Assembly (NCBI RefSeq): GCF_019391655.1
Contig: NZ_JAHXPQ010000008.1
Span: 1-64,000, forward strand
Source: Mucilaginibacter rivuli
GTDB lineage: Bacteria; Bacteroidota; Bacteroidia; Sphingobacteriales; Sphingobacteriaceae
Length of the DNA stretch: 64,000 nucleotides
Direction of reading: 5' to 3'
Shown here: positions 44,099 through 52,900 of the stretch, one piece after another
Layout of the letters: every line of letters starts with the position of its first letter
Position numbering within the stretch: the first letter of the stretch is position 1
The notes under the pieces: model-generated
What the model saw: only the letters and a program-made list of their open reading frames with translations
Database searches by the model: none
What the model was told of the DNA's origin: nothing
Program-made: the position numbers and the translations under genes

Positions 44099-44475
44099 TT
44101 AATGTCCGTTAATTACCCTTTTAATTCCGTCTTTTAGCATAATACATTAAAATTTATTAGTAACCCTAATCGGTAATTTCCAAGTTTCATATAGGTTAGT
44201 GTTTGAGCGAGGTGAATATCATTAAGGACATCCACACTTTTCACTTCAATTACTATTCTATTCTCAACTAAAATATCAATTCTGTAGCCTACATCAAGTT
44301 TTACTTCTTCGAAAATAAGAGGCATCCCTCTCTCCTTCTCAACATATAAACCCGATTGAACTAATTTATAAAACAAACACTCCTTATAAGCACTTTCTAA
44401 TAACCCAGGCCCTAAAGCCTTGTGTACTTCTATAGCTGCACCAATTATACTCCCCGAAATCTCATTATCAGTCAT
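44099..44475 (-). pseudogene. GxxExxY protein gene, 3' end frameshifted
   Basis: The open frame (44134-44475, 113 aa) shows the GxxExxY family: IIGAAIEVHKALGPGLLESAYKECL, LVENRIVIEVKSVD, and the end LGLLINFNV, after which it stops. In the other frame the next bases (44137-44099) read MLKDGIKRVINGH and stop, the expected tail of the family. A one-base deletion near 44137-44142 explains this. Function of the family is unknown (PD-(D/E)XK-like core suspected). Confidence 0.8.
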
Positions 44476-44480
44476 ATATT

Positions 44481-44528
44481 CCCTCTGTGAAACTCTGTGC
44501 TTTCTTGCTCTGTTACCTCTGTGGTTAA
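44481..44528 (-). repeat. Right terminal inverted repeat of the GxxExxY cassette
   Basis: On the minus strand it begins TTAACCACAGAGGTAACAG and ends with CACAGAGGG, aligning with 44053-44097. It abuts the stop of the GS-family gene (44536). Confidence 0.75.
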
Positions 44529-44535
44529 TTAGTTA

Positions 44536-45894
44536 TCAAATAACCTCAAAATACCTTTTCAATTCCCAGTCGGTAACGTGTTTGGCGTATTGTTTGCATT
44601 CCCATAAACGTGTTTGTGTAAAGTGTTCAACAAAACCCTCGCCAAATAGTTCTTTGGCTATAGCCGACTTTTGCATATCCATACTGGCATCATACAGGTT
44701 TGAGCGTAACCTTCCGTTTTTAGTATCCAGGTAACCGTTACCTGCTGTTGGCGCAACATCAAGCTTTAATTTGTTTTTGATACCGTATAAGCCCGAAGCT
44801 AACGCTGCCGACATAGCCAGGTACGGATTACTATCAGATCCGGGTATGCGGGTTTCTAAACGGGTGTATTTTTTTGATGGGTGCAATACGCGTAAGGCGG
44901 CCGTGCGGTTATCAAAACCCCAGGTTATTGTTGTTGGTGCCCATGCGCCTTCAATAAGGCGTTTATAGCTGTTAATGGTTGGCGCGTACATGGGCAGCAA
45001 ATGTGGCAGGCAATACAACTGCCCGGCAAGATATTGTTTCATTAAATCGCTCATGTTATGGGTATCACCTGCGCTGTAAAACAGGTTATCTGTTCTATTT
45101 TTATCCCACAAACTTTGATGGATGTGGCCACTGCAGCCCGGTAAACTCTCGTTCCATTTGGCCATGAATGATGCCATAATGCCGTGTGCGCCTGCTATCT
45201 CTTTTACCGCAGTTTTTAACAGTGCAGCCTTATCCGCAGCAGCCAAAACATGATCGTGCAAAATGGCGGCTTCATAAACACCGGGGCCTGTTTCTGTATG
45301 TAAGCCCTCTAAAGGGATATCAAATTTCTCTAACTGGTTAAACAGCGCGTAATAAAAATCGCTCTGTTGCGATGTACGTAAAACAGAATAGCCAAACATA
45401 CCGGGTGTTAGTGGCTGTATGTTGGTAAAGCTTTTATCTTGTAATGATTGTGGTGTTTCTTTAAAATTGAACCACTCAAACTCTTGTGCAAACTCAGGGT
45501 GGTAGCCCATATCTTCACATTGTTTGGTAATGCATTTTAACAAACTGCGCGGGCAGGCATGCAAATCATCACCATTGGCTTTGCTAAAATCAGCAATAAA
45601 AAAAGGTATATCATTTTGCCAGGGAATGTTGCGCATAGTTGATACATCTATCCGGCATGGCCTGTCGGGGTAACCGGTATGCCAGCCTGTTAAATCAACA
45701 TTATCATAGCAGCTATCACTGCTATCCCAGCCAAAAACCACATCGCAAAAACCGTAACCATCATCAAGGCCGTCAATAAATTTTTGAGTGTGAATAATTT
45801 TGCCCCGCAAAACACCATCTATATCCGCGAAAGCGAATTTTATTTTATGTATATTATTATCTTGTAAATACTTAACTATCTGATCTTTATTCAT
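44536..45894 (-). CDS. Glutamine synthetase family ligase (gamma-glutamyl-amine type)
   Basis: 452 aa. GS fold: N-terminal beta-grasp (about 1-110), then a catalytic barrel with QEFEWFNF, ETGPGVYEAA, SLPGCSGHIHQSL, WGFDNRTAALRV and TRLETRIPGSDSNPYLAMSAAL. Compared with glutamine synthetase, active-site blocks match PuuA/GlnT-like proteins that ligate glutamate to amines; the true acceptor is unknown. ATG at 45894 is chosen over an in-frame TTG five codons upstream. Confidence 0.85.
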   Translation of the reverse strand: MNKDQIVKYLQDNNIHKIKFAFADIDGVLRGKIIHTQKFIDGLDDGYGFCDVVFGWDSSDSCYDNVDLTGWHTGYPDRPCRIDVSTMRNIPWQNDIPFFIADFSKANGDDLHACPRSLLKCITKQCEDMGYHPEFAQEFEWFNFKETPQSLQDKSFTNIQPLTPGMFGYSVLRTSQQSDFYYALFNQLEKFDIPLEGLHTETGPGVYEAAILHDHVLAAADKAALLKTAVKEIAGAHGIMASFMAKWNESLPGCSGHIHQSLWDKNRTDNLFYSAGDTHNMSDLMKQYLAGQLYCLPHLLPMYAPTINSYKRLIEGAWAPTTITWGFDNRTAALRVLHPSKKYTRLETRIPGSDSNPYLAMSAALASGLYGIKNKLKLDVAPTAGNGYLDTKNGRLRSNLYDASMDMQKSAIAKELFGEGFVEHFTQTRLWECKQYAKHVTDWELKRYFEVI

Positions 45895-45996
45895 AACAAT
45901 ATGATGCAAAGCAATTATTTAGGTGGCTGCAAATATAAGCTAATCCAATTTACGAAATAATGATGGGATATTGCGCTGTGAATGAAAATTTAAGGC

Positions 45997-46032
45997 AAAA
46001 AAAAATCCCCTGAATTTACATCCAGGGGATTT
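45997..46032 (-). terminator. Terminator of the type II glutamine synthetase
   Basis: On the minus strand, AAATCCCCTG and CAGGGGATTT form a 10-bp stem (46032-46023 / 46012-46003) followed by a long T-run (46005-45997). Confidence 0.9.
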
Positions 46033-46052
46033 GTTATCTATGTTAGATCAGC

Positions 46053-47069
46053 TTACAATTTTGCTGATTTTACAGTTTTGATGATAACCGCAGCTACTTT
46101 GTACGGATCGGCAGCCGAGTTAGGGCGACGATCTTCTAAGTAACCATTCCAGCCTTTTTGTACTGTGTAAAGCGGGATACGGATAGAAGCACCACGATCA
46201 GATACACCGTAGCTGTAATCGTTGATTGAAGCAGTTTCGTGTTTACCTGTTAAACGTTGCTCGTTATCAGCACCGTAAACAGCGATATGCTCAGCAACAA
46301 CTTCTTTCGGACGGAAAGCTTCTAATATTTTAGTGTAAGTTTCTTTGCTGTTCGCAGTTCTCAAAGTAGTGTTCGAGAAGTTAGCGTGCATACCAGAACC
46401 ATTCCAGTCTAACTGACCTAATGGTTTGCAATGCCAGTTGATAGATACACCGTAAGTTTCGCCTATACGCTCTAATAAATAACGTGCAACCCAGATCTGG
46501 TCGCCTGCTTCTTTAGCACCTTTAGCAAATATCTGGAACTCCCATTGACCGGCAGCAACTTCAGCGTTGATACCTTCAACATTTAAACCAGCCTCTAAAC
46601 ATACATCTAAGTGTTCTTCGATGATATCGCGACCGAAAGCATTGTTAGCACCTACTGAACAGTAGTAAGGGCCTTGCGGACCTGGGTAACCACCTTCAGG
46701 GAAACCTAACGGTTTGTTGGTTTTTGGATCCCACAGGAAATACTCCTGCTCAAAACCAAACCAAAAATCGTTATCATCATCCTGGATCAAAGCACGGCCG
46801 TTAGATTCGTGTGGCGCGCCTGTTGAGTCAAGTACTTCGCACATTACTAAGTAAGCATCTTTTCTTTGTGGATCAGGGCAAAGGAAAACCGGTTTCAGGA
46901 TACAATCAGATGAACCACCTGGTGCCTGCTCAGTTGAAGAACCGTCGAAGCTCCAGTTTGGAAGGTCTTCTAATTTACCACTGAAATCTTTTTCAATTTT
47001 TGTTTTGCTGCGAAGGCTTTGTGTTGGTTTGTAACCATCAAGCCAAATGTACTCGAGTTTTGTTGCCAT
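46053..47069 (-). CDS. Glutamine synthetase type II (GSII-like)
   Basis: 338 aa, eukaryote-like GSII: ATP + glutamate + NH3 to glutamine. Visible are EYIWLDGY, LPNWSFDGSSTEQAPG, FEQEYFLWD, GINAEVAAGQWEFQI, NGSGMHANFS, RLTGKHETASINDYSYGVSDRGASIRIP and EDRRPNSAADPY. Decameric and not adenylylated, unlike GSI. Directly upstream of the GS-family ligase on the same strand but ended by its own terminator, so a separate unit. Promoter box at 47126-47133. Confidence 0.95.
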   Translation of the reverse strand: MATKLEYIWLDGYKPTQSLRSKTKIEKDFSGKLEDLPNWSFDGSSTEQAPGGSSDCILKPVFLCPDPQRKDAYLVMCEVLDSTGAPHESNGRALIQDDDNDFWFGFEQEYFLWDPKTNKPLGFPEGGYPGPQGPYYCSVGANNAFGRDIIEEHLDVCLEAGLNVEGINAEVAAGQWEFQIFAKGAKEAGDQIWVARYLLERIGETYGVSINWHCKPLGQLDWNGSGMHANFSNTTLRTANSKETYTKILEAFRPKEVVAEHIAVYGADNEQRLTGKHETASINDYSYGVSDRGASIRIPLYTVQKGWNGYLEDRRPNSAADPYKVAAVIIKTVKSAKL

Positions 47070-47125
47070 TGTTTAATTGTTTTGTAAAGCTTGCTTCAAA
47101 TATGTGATTTTTATTAGAGATATTG

Positions 47126-47133
47126 CAAATATA
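47126..47133 (-). promoter_or_regulatory. Putative glnA (GSII) -7 box
   Basis: TATATTTG on the minus strand, exact TAnnTTTG match, giving a leader of about 50 bases. A weaker CATATTTG lies closer to the gene. Confidence 0.4.
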
Positions 47134-47480
47134 AATGCGAATTTATAAAAACTTTTCTTTTTTTCAGAAAAATCTATAGAAATAATCTACTTAGTAGACT
47201 GAAATTTTTACTTTATGGTATTTTCAATACAAATGGCGTACTTTTTTAGTTAAAACACAATTAAATGCGCTATAAAGCGCTAAAAAACTATTGTTTTTTG
47301 TGATTTTCATCATACTTTGTAATTCTCGCAAAAAGCCCGGCAAAAACACTGGTAAAAATGTAATTTCCTTAAAAAAAATAAATTCACCTTTTCTATCCGT
47401 TGCCCATTACTCATTTTTTGAAAATGACACCTATGATTTAAAGCTAAGTTTAAAAAGTTATTTTTTTTGGATAAACCACT

Positions 47481-47488
47481 TAAATTTG
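47481..47488 (+). promoter_or_regulatory. Putative -7 box of the PAP2-like gene
   Basis: TAAATTTG, exact TAnnTTTG match, 30 bases before the ATG, behind a T-rich tract. Confidence 0.35.
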
Positions 47489-47518
47489 CTCTCTTAGCAA
47501 TATCTACACGTATAAATA

Positions 47519-48142
47519 ATGAAGAGATTTTTAGCCAATTTTTTATCTGTTATATTAATACCATTATTGGCGCCTACCTATCTTTATATCATCATTCTAT
47601 TCTTTTTCCCGCAAACAGCGCACGTTATTAATTTAAGTGATAAGTTGCTGGCTATTTTATATATAGCCTTAACTACTACCCTGCTGCCTTTTATAGTGGT
47701 GTTTATATTATATAAACGAAAGGTGATCTCAGACCTGACATTACACAGGCAGGAAGACCGTACTATCCCGCAGATATTTTCGTGCGTTATCTATTTAGGT
47801 ATCTCATTGTTTTTGGTTAAACAGGTAGGTTTTAGCAACCCGCTTGCTTTATCAATGATAGCGGTTACCATTTCAGTTATGTTTTTAACCATTATTACCC
47901 CGTTTTGGAAGATAAGCACACACGCTTGTGGCGCCTGGGGTATGTTCGCTATTCTATATGTATTGCAATACCGTTTTTACGAAAGTAATTTTGTGATATT
48001 ATATTATGTGATCCTTGCATCGGTAATAGGTGTTTGTCTGGCAAGGTTGTATTTAAAGGTGCACACACCATTACAGGTATTAGCAGGCAGTATTTTAGGA
48101 ACAGCTATCGGTTTTTCGCTGTTTCATTTTTATCTGGCTTAA
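47519..48142 (+). CDS. PAP2-like integral membrane protein
   Basis: 207 aa with about six TM helices. The C-terminal ARLYLKVHTPLQVLAGSILG resembles the SRxxxxxHxxxD phosphatase motif of PAP2 proteins with the final Asp replaced by Gln, and KISTHACGAWG resembles the PSGH-like block. Catalytic competence as a lipid phosphatase is therefore doubtful. Convergent with the CYTH gene, one base apart. Confidence 0.65.
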   Translation: MKRFLANFLSVILIPLLAPTYLYIIILFFFPQTAHVINLSDKLLAILYIALTTTLLPFIVVFILYKRKVISDLTLHRQEDRTIPQIFSCVIYLGISLFLVKQVGFSNPLALSMIAVTISVMFLTIITPFWKISTHACGAWGMFAILYVLQYRFYESNFVILYYVILASVIGVCLARLYLKVHTPLQVLAGSILGTAIGFSLFHFYLA

Positions 48143-48143
48143 G

Positions 48144-48611
48144 CTACCATTGCGAATACGGGTGTATTGACAGGTTAGAATTAAAATAACGTTTATCGGC
48201 AGTAACTTCTTCACCCAACCATTCGGGTAGCTCAAAGGTTTCCGTTTCACTATTCAGTTCAATTTCGGCTATAAGCAAGCCTTTATTATCACCTGCAAAT
48301 TCATCTACCTCCCATAGCTTACCTGCAAAGCGTACTTCAAAGCGTTTTTTGGTGATAACAGATCCGCAAAAGTCATTTAAGAGTTCTTCGGCATCGGCTA
48401 AGGATATTTCATATTCATATTCGCTGCGCGACATGCCGGATGATTTACCTTTAATGGTAATAAAACCTTGTTTATCGGCAACTCGTACCCTTACCGTTTT
48501 TTCCGGTTCTTTAACCATATAACCTTGCCTTAAATACTTAGGTACAGGTTTAGTTGCAGCATCCCACTTTTCAAGGTTTACCAGATATTTACGTTCTATC
48601 TCTACTCCCAT
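48144..48611 (-). CDS. CYTH domain protein
   Basis: 155 aa. The ExExK motif at the N-terminus (VEIERKYLV) and the charged beta-tunnel strands (KTVRVRVADKQGFITIKG; YEYEIS) mark the CYTH/TTM superfamily (triphosphate tunnel enzymes, inorganic triphosphatase or adenylate cyclase type). No CHAD domain. Five bases downstream of rnz on the same strand. Confidence 0.9.
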   Translation of the reverse strand: MGVEIERKYLVNLEKWDAATKPVPKYLRQGYMVKEPEKTVRVRVADKQGFITIKGKSSGMSRSEYEYEISLADAEELLNDFCGSVITKKRFEVRFAGKLWEVDEFAGDNKGLLIAEIELNSETETFELPEWLGEEVTADKRYFNSNLSIHPYSQW

Positions 48612-48615
48612 AACG

Positions 48616-49527
48616 CTAAATTACGAAAGTGCGGCCTTCAATAGCTAATTCAGTGTTTGGGAATACAGACGAAGCTTCGTCATACAATTCGGTAAGTGTT
48701 TTATAGCGGGCTGAGAAATGACCTATAATGAGTTTTTTTACATTATTGATCCTTGCTGCTTCGCCGGCCTGGAAAGCTGTGGTATGGTGCGTTTCGTTAG
48801 CACGGTCGAGCATGTCATGTGCAAAGGTAGCTTCGTGGTAAAGTAAATCAACACCGTTTATCTGGTCAAAATAACTTTGATTGTATAGTGTATCCGAGCA
48901 GTAAGCATAAGTTTTGGGCTCTTCGGAGTTTGTGGTAAGTTCACTGTTAGGGTGTGTTGTGCCATCCAAAGCAAAAAAATCTGCACCGCGTTTTAAGGCG
49001 GGATAATACAACATAGGCACGTTTAGTTCTTCGGCCCTTTCTTTAATTATTTTACGCAGGCGGCGCTTTTGGCGGAAAAGAAAGCCTGTGCAGGGTATGC
49101 GATGATCAAGAATAATAGTCTCGACAGTAATATCCTGGTTATCTAATATTACTTCGCTCGCTTCCGTATTGGTTGGCTTGAATATCAGTTCGAAATGGAG
49201 TGTTGTTTGCGAATACTTCAACTGCATTTCAATGATCTCGATAAGCTGCGGCGGGCCAAACAAAGAGATGGGTTTTTTACGCCCGTTTAAATGTAATGAC
49301 GAAAGCAAACCCAATAAGCCTAAATAATGATCGCCGTGCAGGTGGCTGATAAATATATAATCGATACGGCTGGCTTTAATATCAAAACGCAGCATTTGCT
49401 GTTGCGTGCCTTCGCCGCAATCAATAAGGTATAAGCGCTCGTTAATATTGAGTGCTTGCGCCGTTGGATTTCTGTTATAAATTGGTGTTGCCGAACTACT
49501 GCCCAGGATCGTTACATCAAACCTCAT
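48616..49527 (-). CDS. rnz: Ribonuclease Z
   Basis: 303 aa. Removes 3' trailers of pre-tRNA. Metallo-beta-lactamase fold with HLHGDHYLGLLGLLSS, ERLYLIDCGEGTQQQMLR, the DHRIPC block, YCSDT and HHTTAFQAGEAA, and GHFSARY at the end. Sits in a STAS-rnz-CYTH gene row. Confidence 0.95.
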   Translation of the reverse strand: MRFDVTILGSSSATPIYNRNPTAQALNINERLYLIDCGEGTQQQMLRFDIKASRIDYIFISHLHGDHYLGLLGLLSSLHLNGRKKPISLFGPPQLIEIIEMQLKYSQTTLHFELIFKPTNTEASEVILDNQDITVETIILDHRIPCTGFLFRQKRRLRKIIKERAEELNVPMLYYPALKRGADFFALDGTTHPNSELTTNSEEPKTYAYCSDTLYNQSYFDQINGVDLLYHEATFAHDMLDRANETHHTTAFQAGEAARINNVKKLIIGHFSARYKTLTELYDEASSVFPNTELAIEGRTFVI

Positions 49528-49554
49528 GTCCGGAAAAAAATAGAAAGAAATTAT

Positions 49555-49932
49555 TTACCTCACTTCTCTGTTCAACCCTTTTTCGATCTCTTCCATAAAG
49601 ATCAGGTCGATAGCTTCTTCGGTTTTATTAACTATTGCCAGCACATTATCTAATTGCGATATGGTTACTAACCTGGCAACAGAATCGGTTAAACCGGAAA
49701 GAATAAAACAACCATCGGCATTTTTACATAAACGATGGCCTACCAATAAACTGCTTAAGCCCGATGAATCAGCAAACTTGATGGACGAAAGATCTAAAAT
49801 GATATTTCGTTGCCCTTCGGTATTCATCAATATCAATTCAGATTTTAGCTGAGGTGTTATGGACGAGTTAAGCTTTGTTTCATTCAGCTTAACCAATACA
49901 TATTTCTCGTGTTTATCTACACTAAATTTCAT
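49555..49932 (-). CDS. STAS domain protein (anti-sigma factor antagonist-like)
   Basis: 125 aa single STAS domain. The SpoIIAA-type phospho-acceptor region is IILDLSSIKFADSSGLSSLL, with Ser in ADSSG. It may switch a HATPase-type kinase partner. No RsbW/SpoIIAB gene is adjacent. Located 27 bases upstream of rnz, likely cotranscribed. Confidence 0.85.
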   Translation of the reverse strand: MKFSVDKHEKYVLVKLNETKLNSSITPQLKSELILMNTEGQRNIILDLSSIKFADSSGLSSLLVGHRLCKNADGCFILSGLTDSVARLVTISQLDNVLAIVNKTEEAIDLIFMEEIEKGLNREVR

Positions 49933-49986
49933 TGTTTAAATTTAAGATGATAAAGATATATATTTTTACCTGCAATAAAAATAGGG

Positions 49987-50931
49987 TTAAAAATTACTTA
50001 ATGCAAGCATAATATTTTGCTCCACCCTGTTTACTACATCTTTATTTTCGGGTTTTACAAACTTTTCGCCAATGATCTGCTGGTAAAGTTCAATATATCG
50101 TTCGGATATTGATAGCACTTTTTCGGGTGTCATCACAGGTACTTCCTGCCCTTCTTTACCCTGAAACCCATTTTCTATGAGCCACTGGCGCACAAACTCT
50201 TTTGATAATTGCTTTTGTGCCTCGCCTTTTTCCTGGCGCTCCTGGTAACCTTCTTTGTAAAAGTATCGCGATGAATCCGGCGTATGTATTTCATCTATCA
50301 AAAATATTTCATCGCCAACTTTACCGAACTCATATTTAGTATCAACCAATATCAATCCGCGTTTGGCAGCCATTTCTGTACCGCGTTTGTAAAGGGCGCG
50401 TGTATAAGCTTCAAGCTTAAGATAATCTTTTTCGGTAACAATGCCTTTGGCTAATATATCCCCGCGTGATATATCTTCATCGTGCCCTACGGCAGCTTTT
50501 GTTGTTGGTGTAATAATAGGCTCGGGCAGTTTATCATTCTCTTTTAAGCCTTCGGGTAAGGTTACGCCACATACTGTGCGCTTACCTAATTTATATTCGC
50601 GTGCGGCATGGCCGGCAAGGTAACCACGTATCACCATCTCCACTTTAAAGGGCTCGCAAATACGGCCAATGGTAACATTCGGGTCTGGCACGGCCAATAC
50701 CCAGTTTGGTACAATATCGGCAGTAGCTTTTAAAAAGGTGGCGGCTATTTGGTTCAATACCTGCCCTTTATAAGGTATTGGTTCGGGTAAAACCACATCA
50801 AAGGCCGAAATACGGTCGGTAACAACCATAGCCAGGTATTTATTATCAATAGTATAAACATCCCTTACCTTACCTTTGTAAAAGCTGCTTTGGTTTGGGA
50901 AGTTGAAATGTGTTTCTTTTAATGCGTTCAT
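49987..50931 (-). CDS. purC: SAICAR synthase
   Basis: 314 aa, long-form phosphoribosylaminoimidazole-succinocarboxamide synthase of purine synthesis. YKGKVRDVYTIDNKYLAMVVTDRISAFDVVLPEPIPYKG (ATP site), EMVIRGYLAGHAAREY, ILVDTKYEFG and IDEIHTPDSSRYF. It follows a palindromic octamer array on its 5' side. The STAS gene lies 54 bases downstream. Confidence 0.96.
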   Translation of the reverse strand: MNALKETHFNFPNQSSFYKGKVRDVYTIDNKYLAMVVTDRISAFDVVLPEPIPYKGQVLNQIAATFLKATADIVPNWVLAVPDPNVTIGRICEPFKVEMVIRGYLAGHAAREYKLGKRTVCGVTLPEGLKENDKLPEPIITPTTKAAVGHDEDISRGDILAKGIVTEKDYLKLEAYTRALYKRGTEMAAKRGLILVDTKYEFGKVGDEIFLIDEIHTPDSSRYFYKEGYQERQEKGEAQKQLSKEFVRQWLIENGFQGKEGQEVPVMTPEKVLSISERYIELYQQIIGEKFVKPENKDVVNRVEQNIMLALSNF

Positions 50932-51051
50932 GTGTTGGGTTGTTGGGTATTGAGTTATTAGGTTATTGAGTTGTTGGGTTATTGAAAAAACAACGAATAA
51001 CCTTACTAACTAACTCAAAAACTTAGTAACTCAGCAACTTAATAACTAATC
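50932..51051. repeat. Intergenic palindrome of GTTATTRR octamers
   Basis: The left arm (about 50933-50984) is a run of octamers such as GTTATTAG, GTTATTGA, GTTGTTGG. The right arm (about 51006-51050) is the complementary run (repeats ending in AAC). The arms pair over about 34 positions with nine differences, most of them transitions that give G-U pairs in RNA. Located between phoH and purC, upstream of the purC start. Same class as 786-870. Confidence 0.75.
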
Positions 51052-52008
51052 TTACTGTATATCCCCATAGGCAGATAATATCTTTCTTACCAGTTTGTGG
51101 CGCACCACGTCTTCGCCGGTAAGGTAAATAATATCTATTCCTTTTATGTCTGTTAATATTCTCAACGCGGTGTGTAAACCCGATTGTTGTTTTTTAGGAA
51201 GATCTATCTGGGTAACATCGCCGGTAACAATAAACTTTGCTGATGGGCCCATACGTGTTAAAAACATCTTCAACTGCATATCGGTGGCGTTTTGCGCCTC
51301 ATCCAAAATAACAAAGCAATTATCAAGCGTACGGCCACGCATAAATGCCAACGGCGCTATCTCGATGGTGCGGTTCTCCAGGTAAGTTTTCAGTTTCTCC
51401 GCAGGGATCATATCATCCAATGCATCATATAAGGGGCGTAAATACGGATCGATCTTTTCTTTCAGATCACCGGGTAAAAAGCCGAGGTTCTCCCCTGCCT
51501 CAACTGCAGGGCGGGTAAGAATGATACGTTTAATTTCTTTGTTTTTTAAAGCGCGCACAGCCAGTGCAACAGCGGTGTAGGTTTTACCTGTACCTGCAGG
51601 GCCAATGGCAAACAAGATATCGTTGGTGGCGATAGAATCTACCATGCGGCGCTGGTTAGCCGTACGTGCCTTAACCATAATACCGTTAGGGCCAAATACG
51701 ATCACCTCGCCGGTGGTTGATCTGTCGGCAGTTGCATCCGGCTCAGGCTCTTCTATGCTTGAACCTAATATGCGCGACAGGTCGTTACTATTCAGGCTGT
51801 CAAATTTCTCTACGTGCTGTATCAGTTTGTTTAGCTTGTCTTTGAACAGGTTTATCTCGTTCTCGTCGCCCAGTATTTTAACATCGCTGCCACGGGCAAC
51901 AATTTTAAGTTTTGGATACTGTTTTTTAATGATCTCGAAATGATCATTATTAGCGCCCCATAATACTGCGGGGTTAATGTTTTCTATAGTTAGTTTTAAT
52001 TCGTTCAA
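51052..52008 (-). CDS. phoH: PhoH-like ATPase
   Basis: 318 aa PhoH family (PhoL-type). N-terminal KH-like region about 1-85; ATPase with Walker A GPAGTGKTYTAVA, Walker B FVILDEAQNAT and TGDVTQIDLPKKQQSGL. Predicted ATP-dependent RNA/ribosome-associated helper. Divergent from the SAM hydrolase. Confidence 0.92.
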   Translation of the reverse strand: MNELKLTIENINPAVLWGANNDHFEIIKKQYPKLKIVARGSDVKILGDENEINLFKDKLNKLIQHVEKFDSLNSNDLSRILGSSIEEPEPDATADRSTTGEVIVFGPNGIMVKARTANQRRMVDSIATNDILFAIGPAGTGKTYTAVALAVRALKNKEIKRIILTRPAVEAGENLGFLPGDLKEKIDPYLRPLYDALDDMIPAEKLKTYLENRTIEIAPLAFMRGRTLDNCFVILDEAQNATDMQLKMFLTRMGPSAKFIVTGDVTQIDLPKKQQSGLHTALRILTDIKGIDIIYLTGEDVVRHKLVRKILSAYGDIQ

Positions 52009-52110
52009 GCTATGGATTTTTTAAAAATGCAGTTTTTTATGGATTAAATTTGAATATTTGCACGCTGATTATTGCATGTACAAGATTAGTAAATATATTT
52101 CTAAAAATTA

Positions 52111-52887
52111 ATGGCAATTATAACTTTAACTACTGATCTGGGCGACAAAGATATTTATCAGGCGGCGCTTAAAGGTAGTATTTTAAAGTTAATGCCAACC
52201 GTAACCATTATTGATATTACACATTCGGTCGCGGTGTTCAATGTACAGCAAGCTGCCTTTATTTTAAAGAACAGTTTCCATTATTTTCCGGATGATACGG
52301 TACACCTTATCGGGATAGATACCGTGTTTAGTGAACATACCCGTTATTTAGCTGTACGTTACCAAAATCAGTATTTTGTTGGGGCGGATAATGGTATCTT
52401 CTCGCTCATGTTTAATAAAGACGCGCAGGAGATGGTGGAGATCAATATTATGCAGGACCTCAAGTTTTTGCACTTTCCGCTGGCCGATATTTTTGTGAAG
52501 GCAGCATGCCATTTAGCCGAAGGTGGCGCGTTAACAGATATAGGCATCCCGGTAACGGAGTTTGAAAAGAAAATGAACCTGCAACCGGTGGTGGAGAAGA
52601 ATGTGATAAAGGGTAGCGTTATTTACATCGATTCGTTCCAAAACGTAATTACAAACGTTACCAAGGAATTTTTTAACAAGGTACAGAACGGCAGGCGCTT
52701 TATTTTATATTTTAAACGCAATGAAACCATAACCACATTAAGCTGGCATTACAACGAAGTACCCGAAGGCGAAAAGCTGTGTATGTTTGGTATTAGCGAT
52801 CATTTGGAAATTGCTATAAACAAAGGGAACGCAAGTGGGTTATTAGGATTGAACCTGGGCGATAGCGTGATCATCGATTTCCAGTAG
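52111..52887 (+). CDS. SAM hydroxide adenosyltransferase (SAM hydrolase)
   Basis: 258 aa DUF62/fluorinase-like family. ITLTTDLGDKDIYQAALKG start, IDITHSVAVFNVQQAAF, GADNGIFSL and YIDSFQNVITNVT. Hydrolyses S-adenosylmethionine to adenosine and methionine. Lacks fluorinase loop features as far as visible. Followed 13 bases later by a coiled-coil membrane protein gene. Confidence 0.9.
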   Translation: MAIITLTTDLGDKDIYQAALKGSILKLMPTVTIIDITHSVAVFNVQQAAFILKNSFHYFPDDTVHLIGIDTVFSEHTRYLAVRYQNQYFVGADNGIFSLMFNKDAQEMVEINIMQDLKFLHFPLADIFVKAACHLAEGGALTDIGIPVTEFEKKMNLQPVVEKNVIKGSVIYIDSFQNVITNVTKEFFNKVQNGRRFILYFKRNETITTLSWHYNEVPEGEKLCMFGISDHLEIAINKGNASGLLGLNLGDSVIIDFQ

Positions 52888-52900
52888 TACTTAATTAACC

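Larger units (their letters stand above)
47070..47518. other. 449-base divergent intergenic region
   Basis: Between divergent type II glnA and the PAP2-like gene. It holds a minus-strand -7 box at 47126-47133 and a plus-strand -7 box at 47481-47488. The middle, about 47150-47470, is AT-rich with no gene, hairpin or repeat that I can support; apparent short frames have no RBS or family features. Confidence 0.5.

Noticed and set aside
47291..47497. 68-codon open frame in the gap before the PAP2-like gene
   Set aside because: No plausible start context, low-complexity Lys/Asn/Ser content of AT-rich spacer and overlap with the PAP2-like gene's promoter box.
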